A DNA stretch of 6,289 nt, from positions 1 through 6,289 of the forward strand of contig JAMCZP010000194.1 in the NCBI GenBank assembly GCA_023485185.1, written 5' to 3'. The position numbers and the translations under genes were made by a program. The notes below the pieces were generated by a model. It was not told the DNA's origin. It did not search any database and saw only the letters and a program-made list of their open reading frames with translations. Source of the stretch: Gammaproteobacteria bacterium (GTDB taxonomy: Bacteria; Pseudomonadota; Gammaproteobacteria; Pseudomonadales; Halomonadaceae). Each line of letters opens with the position of its first letter. Within the stretch, counting starts at the first letter, position 1. Shown here in pieces: positions 1 to 6,289 of this stretch.

Positions 1-522
1 ATTCACTATCATCACGCAGGCCTTGACCTACTGCGCGGCGATAGCATTAATGAAGCCGATGTGGATGCAGTGGTCGAACTAACGCCTGAAACATTTTCTG
101 AGTGGATCAGCGGGGCCTCAGTTGAACGCTTGATGTTTGACGGCAAGCTGGCCGTTCGAGGGCATATCCATCTGCTGGAAGCTACCCGTCAACTGCTCTT
201 CGATTTGGACATTGATTGGGAAAGCGAACTGGCCCGCTGGCTGGGCGATGTGCCCGCACACTCGCTTGCTGAAGGCTTGCGTCTTATGGCGCGTTGGGGA
301 TTGCGCGCTAAAGATGAGCTTCTGCAGGATGTTGCTGAGTACGTATTTGAAGAGGCTCGCCTACTACCAGGACAGCAGCAGCGCAATGTATTACGCGAGC
401 ATTTGACAGAGTTAGAGGTAGCGACTGATCGCCTGGAAGCACGCTTTAAACGCCTACAACGGCAGTTAACCCAACGACAAACGGCATCGCAGCAGAGCCC
501 TGTACAGGAGCCCCATCAATGA
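1..522 (+). CDS. ubiJ: UbiJ, ubiquinone biosynthesis accessory factor (5' end cut off by window)
   Basis: The reading frame is open from base 1 to the TGA at 520-522, giving 173 residues; the true start lies upstream, since the family is about 200 residues. A GTG at 61 could act as a formal start, but the frame upstream of it continues as plausible protein and has no visible ribosome binding site. The fragment carries the end of the SCP2-like lipid-binding domain (a [18 protein letters not shown] stretch around residues 48-65), then a helical region with PGQQQRN, and ends in a charged coiled coil ([20 protein letters not shown]) and a Q-rich tail. In this family UbiJ is a soluble assembly and lipid-binding factor of the Ubi complex that makes ubiquinone under aerobic conditions. 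It overlaps ubiB by ATGA, which fits the usual ubiE-ubiJ-ubiB order; ubiE would be expected just upstream. Identification rests on the domain pattern plus this context. Confidence 0.9.
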   Translation: MHYHHAGLDLLRGDSINEADVDAVVELTPETFSEWISGASVERLMFDGKLAVRGHIHLLEATRQLLFDLDIDWESELARWLGDVPAHSLAEGLRLMARWGLRAKDELLQDVAEYVFEEARLLPGQQQRNVLREHLTELEVATDRLEARFKRLQRQLTQRQTASQQSPVQEPHQ

Positions 523-2141
523 GCCTGCGACTGCTGCGGATAAGCTGGGTGATCACTCGGCACCGGCTAGACACACTGCTGCCATTAGAACGTTTTCCCT
601 GGTGGTTACGCACCCTGCTATGGCTTTCTCCACTACGCCTTGTGCCTGTCGGCAAGCGCTCACGCGGCGAACGTCTGCGTTTAGCGCTGGAAGCGCTGGG
701 GCCGATCTTTATCAAATTTGGCCAGATGCTCTCGACACGCAGGGACTTGCTGCCTGGCGATATCGCCGATGAGCTCAAGCGTTTACAAGATCAAGTTCCC
801 CCTTTCCCGGGCCACCTCGCCGCTGCCCGTGTCGAGAAAGAGTTGGAAATGTCGCTGGTGGAAGCGTTTGCTGAATTCGATAGCGAGCCCCTGGCTTCTG
901 CGTCAATTGCTCAAGTACATGCGGCACGCTTGCACACCGGTGAAGATGTGGTGGTGAAGATTATTCGTCCCGGCATTGACCGTGTTATGCGCCAGGATAT
1001 GGCACTGATGTACCAAGTTGCCAAACTGCTTTCTAAAGTGCCTGAAGCGCGCCGCCTACGCCCGGTCGAGGTTATTCGCGACTACGAAGCCACGCTGTTT
1101 GATGAACTGGATCTTTACAAAGAAGCCGCTAACACCTCACAGCTCAAACGTAATTTCAAAGACTCTCCACTGCTGTTTGTACCGACCATTTACTGGCCGT
1201 TTACCCGTCGGCACGTCATGGTGCAAGAGCGCATTCGCGGCATACCGGTGGCTGACTTAGACACCCTTATTGCCCGGGGCACCAACCTGAAGAAGTTGGC
1301 CGAGCGCGGCGTCGAGCTATTTTTCACCCAGGTATTTCGCGACAACTTTTTCCACGCCGATATGCACCCGGGCAATATCTTTGTTAACTGTGATAATCCA
1401 GAAGACCCGCAGTACATTGCCATCGACTGCGGCATTGTCGGCAGCCTTACGCGAGAGGATCAAGACTATTTGGCGCGTAACCTGCTCGCGTTTTTCCATC
1501 AGGACTACTATGAAGTCGCGGCGCTGCATATTGAGTCCGGCTGGGTGGGTGAGAATACCCGCGCCAATGAATTTGCAGCAGCCATTCGCACGGTATGTGA
1601 GCCTATTTTAGAAAAACCTTTGAAAGATATATCTTTCGGCCAAGTGCTGCTGGGCCTGTTTCAAACCGCTCGGCGTTTTAATATGGAAGTGCAGCCGCAG
1701 TTAGTATTACTGCAAAAAACGCTGCTGAATATTGAAGGCCTTGGGCGCCAGCTTTACCCTGATCTTGATCTATGGAGCACCGCCAAGCCCTATTTAGAGC
1801 AGTGGATGAAAGATCGTGCGGGGGTTAGCGGCTTGTGGGAATCGCTGAAACGACAGGCTCCGGAGCTTTCTCATCAGTTGCCAGAGCTACCCGTACTTGC
1901 TCACCAAGCGCTAAGCCGCATGGAGCATGAGCATCGTCAGCGCCATCAACAAGTTGACTCTATCAATGCGATGCGCCTGCACATGGCACGCCAGGGCAAG
2001 CGCCTTTATCGCCTGCGCATAGGCTTGATTCTGCTCGCCGTCGCACTCGTCTGGCAGCCGCTTAGCGGTTGGATTGCACTACAGGAGTGGCCGGTACTGG
2101 CGGCGGCTGCCATTGGCTTACTACTCTTGGTGTGGCAATAG
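519..2141 (+). CDS. ubiB: UbiB, ABC1/ADCK/UbiB-family atypical kinase-like ATPase for ubiquinone synthesis
   Basis: The 540-residue product is close to the family's usual 546. The UbiB hallmarks are intact: the KxGQ motif at 66-69 (KFGQ), an alanine-rich loop at about 126-137 ([12 protein letters not shown]), the nucleotide-binding lysine at 147 in VVVKIIRPG, the HADMHPGN catalytic-loop motif at 279-286 with Asp281, and an IDCG metal-binding motif at 302-305 with Asp303. Two hydrophobic helices at about 501-519 and 525-539 would anchor the C-terminus in the inner membrane. UbiB proteins act as ATPases that support ubiquinone biosynthesis, probably by helping extract or present hydrophobic precursors; they are not classical protein kinases. 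The ATG overlaps the ubiJ stop (ATGA) and has CAGGAG at 505-510 eight bases upstream, indicating translational coupling. Nothing appears truncated or mutated. The function is known from the family, and the motifs make the call secure. Confidence 0.97.
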   Translation: MSLRLLRISWVITRHRLDTLLPLERFPWWLRTLLWLSPLRLVPVGKRSRGERLRLALEALGPIFIKFGQMLSTRRDLLPGDIADELKRLQDQVPPFPGHLAAARVEKELEMSLVEAFAEFDSEPLASASIAQVHAARLHTGEDVVVKIIRPGIDRVMRQDMALMYQVAKLLSKVPEARRLRPVEVIRDYEATLFDELDLYKEAANTSQLKRNFKDSPLLFVPTIYWPFTRRHVMVQERIRGIPVADLDTLIARGTNLKKLAERGVELFFTQVFRDNFFHADMHPGNIFVNCDNPEDPQYIAIDCGIVGSLTREDQDYLARNLLAFFHQDYYEVAALHIESGWVGENTRANEFAAAIRTVCEPILEKPLKDISFGQVLLGLFQTARRFNMEVQPQLVLLQKTLLNIEGLGRQLYPDLDLWSTAKPYLEQWMKDRAGVSGLWESLKRQAPELSHQLPELPVLAHQALSRMEHEHRQRHQQVDSINAMRLHMARQGKRLYRLRIGLILLAVALVWQPLSGWIALQEWPVLAAAAIGLLLLVWQ

Positions 2142-2173
2142 CGTAGTATGCACTAACGATTACAAGGATTCCC

Positions 2174-2566
2174 ATGGACAGCAAGTCAATATCGTCTGAC
2201 ACTTTAATGGCCGACGTTTCAACAACGAATAATGGTTATGTGCTGGATACGCTTGATGAAGTATTGAAACAGCGGCGCTATGCCAAAGCAGAAGATTCTT
2301 ATGTTGCCTCCTTGCATCATAAGGGTTTGAACAAGATACTCGAGAAAGTCGGCGAAGAAGCCACCGAAACGCTACTGGCTGCAAAGGATGCTCAACACGG
2401 TGGCGAGGCTGAACGCCAAGCGTTGATTTCTGAAACTGCCGATCTGTGGTTTCATAGTTTAGTCATGCTGTCCCATTTGGACATGGGGCATCAGGATGTT
2501 TTAAATGAATTAGCACAACGCTTCGGCATTTCTGGTCACGATGAGAAAGCCGGGCGTTCGCAATAA
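2174..2566 (+). CDS. hisE: HisE, phosphoribosyl-ATP pyrophosphohydrolase (stand-alone)
   Basis: A 130-residue protein that hydrolyses phosphoribosyl-ATP to phosphoribosyl-AMP and pyrophosphate, the second step of histidine synthesis, in the cytoplasm. It belongs to the all-alpha MazG-like NTP pyrophosphohydrolase fold. The visible signature is KVGEEATE at 58-65 followed by ETADLWFH at 87-94, which supply the acidic metal ligands (Glu61, Glu62, Glu65, Glu87, Asp90). The HisE core starts near residue 22 ([13 protein letters not shown]), so the first 21 residues, rich in Ser, Thr and Asp, are an extension. The ATG at 2174 is preferred because AAGGA lies at 2164-2168 with a five-base gap; the internal ATG at 2207 (residue 12) has no such site. 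The enzyme is separate here rather than fused to HisI, and hisI is not next to it, although in Pseudomonas it lies between ubiB and hisE. It sits 32 bases after ubiB and 57 before tatA. Confidence 0.95.
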   Translation: MDSKSISSDTLMADVSTTNNGYVLDTLDEVLKQRRYAKAEDSYVASLHHKGLNKILEKVGEEATETLLAAKDAQHGGEAERQALISETADLWFHSLVMLSHLDMGHQDVLNELAQRFGISGHDEKAGRSQ

Positions 2567-2623
2567 CAGGTTTTAATTCAAGCGTCACAACCAACGTTAA
2601 CCAGCATCGATGAGGAAACGCAT

Positions 2624-2929
2624 ATGTTAGGTGGTATCAGTATTTGGCAGTTGCTGATTGTTCTGGGCATCATCATCCTGGTTTTCGGCACTAAAAAACT
2701 GCGCAACGTGGGCACCGACCTAGGTGGGGCGGTCAAGGGCTTCAAGAAAGCCATGCACGACGAAGAAAAGAATAAAGAGGACGAGAAAGCTGACGTTGAC
2801 CAGCCGCATGCCAAAGTGGGCCACGTTGAACCTGGCAATACTTACGACGTTCGCGCCGAAGAGAAACGGGCTGCTGACGTTCACGCTGCAGATGGACGTC
2901 CTGCAGACCCCAACGAAGAGCGCAAATAA
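2624..2929 (+). CDS. tatA: TatA, twin-arginine translocase pore-forming subunit
   Basis: A 101-residue protein, slightly longer than the roughly 80-90 usual in gammaproteobacteria. The N-terminus [26 protein letters not shown] is a textbook TatA: one short membrane helix (about 6-21) with polar Gln9 near its start, the Phe21-Gly22 hinge, then an amphipathic helix (about 24-44) ending in GFKKAM followed by an acidic DEE patch. The remaining 55 residues are a highly charged, disordered-looking tail with an alanine/aspartate-rich end ([15 protein letters not shown]). TatA oligomerises around substrate-loaded TatBC to let folded proteins cross the inner membrane. The start is well supported by GAGGA at 2612-2616, seven bases before ATG. 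tatA heads the tatABC set and is followed three bases later by tatB. It could be confused with TatE, but its position before tatB makes TatA the better name. Confidence 0.96.
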   Translation: MLGGISIWQLLIVLGIIILVFGTKKLRNVGTDLGGAVKGFKKAMHDEEKNKEDEKADVDQPHAKVGHVEPGNTYDVRAEEKRAADVHAADGRPADPNEERK

Positions 2930-2932
2930 ACC

Positions 2933-3457
2933 ATGCTGGATATCGGCTTTCTTGAACTAATGCTCATTGGCGTCGTCGCTCTACTGGTACTGGGTCCGGA
3001 ACGGCTGCCACGCGCAGCCCGCACGGCGGGTATGTGGATCGGCAAGATCAAGCGCACGGTATCCGGTATGCAACGTGAAATAAGTGCCCAGTTAGAAGCA
3101 GAAGAGCTACGTCAAAAACTGAACGAGCAGCAGAAGAAACTTGATGACAGTTTGAAGAAGGCGAAATTAGACGTAGAGAGTATCGCCGATGTATCACCCT
3201 CTAAACGCGCAACGTCGGCCACCCCGGCGGCTCAGAGTGAAACCGAACAGCGAGTGGCTCAGGCCAGCGCTCGCCTAGACGATGCTCTGCAAACAGTGCG
3301 AGAAGAAACGCCATCACCAACTTCCGCCCACTCTTCAGTGGATGCAAAGCTTGCTACTGCACAAAAAAATGACGCTGAGCCCGCATCTGCAAAGCCTGTG
3401 TCTAACAGTGATGAGCTTAACCAGGCTGAATCTGAAAAGGATCGTAATCACCAATGA
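2933..3457 (+). CDS. tatB: TatB, twin-arginine translocase receptor subunit
   Basis: A 174-residue protein, close to the 171 of E. coli. It starts MLDIGFLELMLIGVVALLVLGPERLP: a single membrane helix with the TatB-specific Glu8 and the Gly21-Pro22 hinge, followed by an amphipathic helix with RAARTAGMWIGKIKR. Residues about 45-85 form a charged coiled coil (EELRQKLNEQQKKLDDSLKKAK) and the rest is a low-complexity Ala/Ser/Glu/Gln tail typical of TatB. TatB binds TatC and twin-arginine signal peptides before TatA is recruited. The ATG lies only three bases after the tatA stop, with a weak GAAGAG at 2915-2920, so translation is probably coupled to tatA. Its last codon and stop overlap the tatC start (ATGA at 3454-3457). 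Nothing is missing; the tail is expected to vary between species. Confidence 0.95.
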   Translation: MLDIGFLELMLIGVVALLVLGPERLPRAARTAGMWIGKIKRTVSGMQREISAQLEAEELRQKLNEQQKKLDDSLKKAKLDVESIADVSPSKRATSATPAAQSETEQRVAQASARLDDALQTVREETPSPTSAHSSVDAKLATAQKNDAEPASAKPVSNSDELNQAESEKDRNHQ

Positions 3458-4245
3458 GTATGACTGGCGATTCACAGGAGCCGCGTAACGAGCAAAGCCA
3501 AGCCCCGCTCATTGAACACCTGATTGAACTACGCACACGGCTAATACGCGCTGTGGTAGTCATTTTGGTGATTTTCCTGGGCCTTTATGCCTTTGCCAAT
3601 GACATCTACACCTTTGTGGCACAACCATTAATGGATCTGCTGCCTGAAGGCTCACAGATGATCGCTACTGAAGTGGCCTCACCTTTCCTAGCCCCTTTTA
3701 AGCTGACACTGGTGGTGGCGGTGTTTATCGCCGTTCCCTTTGTGCTGCATCAGGCATGGGCATTTATCGCACCAGGGCTTTACGAAAATGAGAAGGCGCT
3801 GGCAATTCCTATCCTGGTGTCAAGTATTGCGCTCTTCTACGGCGGTGCGGCGTTTGCCTATTACGTTGTGTTTCCGTTGTTATTTGAGTTTTTCACCCAG
3901 ACAGGGCCCGAAAATGTCGCGGTAATGACCGACATCAATCAGTATTTGAACTTCGTTCTTAAGCTGTTTTTTGCCTTCGGCGTGGCGTTTGAAATCCCCA
4001 TAGCGACTTTCTTGCTAATACTTTCCGGCGCCACCACAGTGGAGAGTCTGTCTAAAAAGCGTCCTTACATTCTGCTCGGCTGTTTCATCGTCGGCATGCT
4101 ATTAACACCGCCGGATGTGATCTCCCAGAGCCTGCTGGCCGTTCCAATGTACCTGCTGTATGAAGTGGGGCTGCTTTTTGGACGCTTTGTGCGTAAACGG
4201 AAAGACGAAAAAGAAGCTGCTGAAGAGCAAGAAGCCGACGTATAG
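3454..4245 (+). CDS. tatC: TatC, twin-arginine translocase signal-peptide receptor
   Basis: A 263-residue polytopic inner-membrane protein, close to the family's roughly 258. The conserved cytoplasmic N-terminal IEHLIELRTRL is at 20-30. Six membrane helices can be drawn at about 31-48, 80-102, 116-138, 163-188, 204-217 and 222-242. Functional landmarks are intact: FIAPGLYENEK at 104-114 with Phe104 and Glu113 (E. coli Phe94 and Glu103, the twin-arginine binding site), Glu180 in FGVAFEIP (E. coli Glu170) and Asp221 in LLTPPD (E. coli Asp211). TatC with TatB recognises the RR signal peptide. The first ATG (3454) overlaps the tatB stop; a second ATG at 3460 is also possible. AAAGGA at 3436-3441 is 12-18 bases upstream of these starts, so spacing slightly favours neither strongly. 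The C-terminus is a short, charged Lys/Glu tail. The gene ends 18 bases before a bidirectional terminator. Confidence 0.97.
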   Translation: MSMTGDSQEPRNEQSQAPLIEHLIELRTRLIRAVVVILVIFLGLYAFANDIYTFVAQPLMDLLPEGSQMIATEVASPFLAPFKLTLVVAVFIAVPFVLHQAWAFIAPGLYENEKALAIPILVSSIALFYGGAAFAYYVVFPLLFEFFTQTGPENVAVMTDINQYLNFVLKLFFAFGVAFEIPIATFLLILSGATTVESLSKKRPYILLGCFIVGMLLTPPDVISQSLLAVPMYLLYEVGLLFGRFVRKRKDEKEAAEEQEADV

Positions 4246-4263
4246 CGACATCCTGATGCTGTC

Positions 4264-4304
4264 AAAAAACCGCCATCATATGAAAATATGATGGCGGTTT
4301 TTTT
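4264..4304. terminator. Bidirectional intrinsic terminator between tatC and elbB
   Basis: A perfect inverted repeat has arms at 4264-4281 and 4286-4303: a 12-bp core (CCGCCATCATAT) plus a six-base A-tract on the left that pairs with the T-tract on the right. The loop is GAAA (4282-4285), a GNRA-type tetraloop. Seven T residues (4298-4304) follow the right arm for tatC transcripts; read on the other strand, the left A-tract becomes the T-tract for elbB, whose stop codon is at 4329-4331. It therefore should end both converging units. Confidence 0.95.
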
Positions 4305-4328
4305 ACCTACATTCCACCCTGCAACGTG

Positions 4329-4988
4329 CTACTTGATCATTTCATCAATACGATCAACCAGCTTGAAGATACCGGTGGCTGCCTCACTGATCCGCGTGGC
4401 CAGCATGTACGCGGGAGTGGTAACGACGCGATGCTCCAGATCCACGACGATATCTTCCACGCTACAGCTACGGTGCAAACCGCCCATTGCACTAATTGCC
4501 CCAGACACCGCTGGGTCATTGCCAATGGTCACCGCAATCCCGTCGCCCAGTAAACGCGGCACCATTACGGGAGCAATACACATTAAGCCAATCGGCTTGG
4601 CTTCTTCGCGAAACCCTGCCAAAGCCTCTTTTAACGCATCCAAGACCTGCATACTGTCACTTGCACTGGCAAAGTCTGAAAGATTTTTCGCCACGCCAAA
4701 ACCACCTGGCACGATCACAGCATCGAAATCGTCAGCCACTAATTCGCTTAATGGGCTTATTTCCCCCCGGGCTAAACGGGCGGACTCTTGCAGCACATTA
4801 CGGCGTTCACCCTCAACCACTTCCTGGTTGAGGTGATTAATGACATGGTGCTGCTCAATATCGGGAGCGAAACAGCGGTAACCAATACCCAACTGATCCA
4901 AGCGCAGCAGCGTTAGAGTAGTTTCATAAATTTCTGAACCATCGAAAACGCCGCAGCCAGCTAAAACTACTGCCACCTGTTTGGTCAT
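4329..4988 (-). CDS. elbB: ElbB, DJ-1/PfpI-like protein (isoprenoid-biosynthesis-linked glyoxalase)
   Basis: A 219-residue cytoplasmic protein, matching the roughly 217 residues of E. coli ElbB. It has the class I glutamine amidotransferase-like/DJ-1 fold pattern: an N-terminal beta strand and turn KQVAVVLAGCGVFDGSEIYE (4-22) with Glu19, an AVIVPGGFGVAKNL segment at 90-103, and the nucleophile elbow GLMCIAP with Cys137. The tail TPAYMLATRISEAATGIFKLVDRI is typical of this subfamily. The E. coli protein has been described as enhancing isoprenoid/lycopene yield and as having weak glyoxalase activity; the physiological role is not settled. The start is secure: on the minus strand AAGGAGAT (5000-4993) precedes ATG by four bases. 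It is convergent with tatC, with a shared terminator, and divergent from hemB. Other DJ-1 relatives such as YajL or PfpI are less likely because of the N-terminal LAGCGVFDGSE sequence. Confidence 0.93.
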   Translation of the reverse strand: MTKQVAVVLAGCGVFDGSEIYETTLTLLRLDQLGIGYRCFAPDIEQHHVINHLNQEVVEGERRNVLQESARLARGEISPLSELVADDFDAVIVPGGFGVAKNLSDFASASDSMQVLDALKEALAGFREEAKPIGLMCIAPVMVPRLLGDGIAVTIGNDPAVSGAISAMGGLHRSCSVEDIVVDLEHRVVTTPAYMLATRISEAATGIFKLVDRIDEMIK

Positions 4989-4992
4989 GCCT

Positions 4993-5000
4993 ATCTCCTT
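4993..5000 (-). promoter_or_regulatory. Ribosome binding site of elbB
   Basis: Read on the minus strand the bases are AAGGAGAT, nearly the full complement of the 16S rRNA 3' end, and end four bases before the ATG at 4988-4986. This fixes the elbB start and suggests efficient translation. Confidence 0.85.
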
Positions 5001-5021
5001 ATCCCTGGGCCTGCTAATCGC

Positions 5022-5051
5022 AATACAGAATCAACCGCTCACTTTAGTCAG
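5022..5051 (-). promoter_or_regulatory. Possible sigma-70-type promoter for elbB
   Basis: On the minus strand CTGACT (5051-5046, 4 of 6 to the -35 consensus) is followed after 18 bases by TGTATT (5027-5022, 4 of 6 to the -10 consensus). Transcription would start near 5015, leaving a leader of about 27 bases that contains the strong ribosome binding site. Matches are only moderate, so this is a candidate based mainly on position. Confidence 0.3.
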
Positions 5052-5061
5052 TCTGTCTTGT

Positions 5062-5090
5062 TGCCACAAGGCGGCTTTCGCCGTAAGGCA
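5062..5090. repeat. Interrupted inverted repeat in the elbB-hemB intergenic region
   Basis: Outer arms TGCC (5062-5065) and GGCA (5087-5090) flank inner arms CGGC (5072-5075) and GCCG (5080-5083) with a TTTC loop. The element lies where the -35 region of the hemB promoter should be and upstream of the elbB promoter candidate. It could be a protein-binding dyad; as RNA it would form only a weak, internally looped hairpin. No known operator was recognised. Confidence 0.35.
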
Positions 5091-5094
5091 TGAC

Positions 5095-6165
<1,071 letters not shown>

Positions 6166-6176
6166 ACCATCATGAC

Positions 6177-6213
6177 GAAGATGACAACTAGGTGACACTT
6201 GTTTGTCATCTTC
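6177..6213. repeat. 11-bp perfect inverted repeat just after hemB
   Basis: GAAGATGACAA (6177-6187) is the exact reverse complement of TTGTCATCTTC (6203-6213), with a 15-base spacer. It starts 12 bases after the hemB stop. It could be a hairpin that ends or protects the hemB transcript, but no T-tract follows (TCCCCGC comes next), so it is not a standard intrinsic terminator. Each arm contains a TTGTCAT heptamer, so it may instead be a DNA site. Confidence 0.6.
6181..6209. promoter_or_regulatory. Pho-box-like heptamer repeats, both orientations
   Basis: On the + strand GTGACAC-TTGT-TTGTCAT (6192-6209) fits the 7-4-7 PhoB box layout with 11 of 14 bases matching CTGTCA(T/C) repeats. It ends exactly 10 bases before CATACT (6220-6225, 4 of 6 to a -10), the usual Pho-box-to--10 distance. 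On the - strand GTGTCAC-CTAG-TTGTCAT (6198-6181) matches 12 of 14 with the same 11-base period. Regulation of the downstream gene by phosphate is an inference from this pattern only. Confidence 0.4.
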
Positions 6214-6280
6214 TCCCCGCATACTGCACGGATATTCAAGTATCAGGCTATGATACGTTCGAGCCATCGACGCGGGGAGA
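6212..6280 (+). repeat. 9-bp inverted repeat enclosing a leader and pairing with the ribosome binding site
   Basis: TCTCCCCGC (6212-6220) is the exact reverse complement of GCGGGGAGA (6272-6280), which contains the ribosome binding site of the gene starting at 6287. The 51 bases between hold a 6-bp hairpin (6240-6256) and a 4-bp TCGA/TCGA hairpin (6259-6262 with 6267-6270). In a transcript covering both arms, the closing stem would hide the ribosome binding site. Confidence 0.5.
6240..6256. promoter_or_regulatory. 6-5-6 dyad overlapping a -10-like hexamer
   Basis: GTATCA (6240-6245) and TGATAC (6251-6256) are perfect inverted arms around a five-base GGCTA spacer. TATGAT (6249-6254, 5 of 6 to the -10 consensus) overlaps the right arm; no good -35 lies upstream. 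The shape is that of a small operator or an RNA hairpin. No specific regulator is recognised. Confidence 0.4.
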
Positions 6281-6286
6281 TCCATC

Positions 6287-6289
6287 ATG
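6287..6289 (+). CDS. Start codon of the next gene (cut off by window; possibly ppk)
   Basis: The window ends in ATG preceded by GGGGAGA at 6274-6280, six bases upstream, a strong ribosome binding site. Only the start codon is visible, so the product cannot be read. In Pseudomonas and related bacteria hemB neighbours ppk, encoding polyphosphate kinase, and the Pho-box-like repeats upstream would suit that gene, but this is inference from context. Confidence 0.5.

Noticed and set aside
446..778. A 110-codon open frame on the - strand across the ubiJ-ubiB junction
   Set aside because: Arg/Ser-rich antisense composition, no ribosome binding site, and both + strand genes there are clear homologues.
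2144..2155. TAGT-ATGC-ACTA small palindrome between ubiB and hisE
   Set aside because: Four-base arms are expected by chance, and no promoter or terminator features accompany it.
2572..2577. TTTAAT in the hisE-tatA gap as a -10 element for tatA
   Set aside because: It matches 5 of 6 bases, but there is no -35 hexamer at 16-18 bases and no TG extension; a single hexamer in AT-rich sequence is weak evidence.
2578..2838. An 86-codon open frame on the - strand over tatA
   Set aside because: It is the complement of the conserved TatA helix region and shows no family signature of its own.
4288..4836. A 182-codon open frame on the + strand opposite elbB
   Set aside because: It begins inside the terminator hairpin, is rich in Ser, Thr and Ile in the way an antisense frame is, has no ribosome binding site, and lies wholly over the well-supported elbB gene.
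6177..6213. Standard Rho-independent terminator for hemB
   Set aside because: The 11-bp stem is real, but it is AT-rich, has a 15-base loop and is followed by TCCCCGC rather than a T-tract, so it was listed only as an inverted repeat.

Overview
This window is a compact, mostly core-genome segment from a gammaproteobacterium. The gene content (ubiJ-ubiB-hisE-tatABC, then elbB and a Pseudomonas-type hemB), the moderate GC content and the protein sequences suggest a Halomonas-like member of the Oceanospirillales. That placement is an inference from gene order and remembered family sequences, not from a database search.

Left block (1-4245, all + strand). A 5'-truncated ubiJ overlaps ubiB by an ATGA stop/start. 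After a 32-base gap comes hisE, then tatA, tatB and tatC with 57-base, 3-base and overlapping (ATGA) junctions. I found no convincing promoter inside this block, so it reads as one long operon. UbiJ and UbiB are accessory factors of aerobic ubiquinone synthesis. HisE is the pyrophosphohydrolase of step 2 of histidine synthesis. TatA, TatB and TatC form the twin-arginine translocase for folded proteins. The block ends at a strong hairpin at 4264-4304 with A- and T-tracts on both flanks, which can also terminate elbB arriving from the opposite strand.

Right block. elbB (4329-4988, - strand, DJ-1/PfpI-like) and hemB (5155-6165, + strand, 5-aminolevulinate dehydratase of heme synthesis) diverge from a roughly 166-base intergenic region. 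It carries an extended -10 element for hemB, a weaker promoter candidate for elbB and a small inverted repeat. The best hemB start is a TTG codon placed behind a GGAGAA ribosome binding site.

Tail (6166-6289). After hemB there is a 121-base non-coding region that is unusually rich in symmetry: an 11-bp inverted repeat overlapping Pho-box-like heptamers on both strands, a 6-5-6 dyad over a -10-like hexamer, and a 9-bp inverted repeat whose right arm contains the ribosome binding site of a gene that starts at the last three bases. In relatives hemB is often followed by ppk (polyphosphate kinase), which would fit phosphate control, but the gene itself lies outside the window.

No CRISPR array, mobile element, tRNA or rRNA was seen. 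Nothing here amounts to a new multi-gene system; the best leads are the regulatory region after hemB and the missing hisI.
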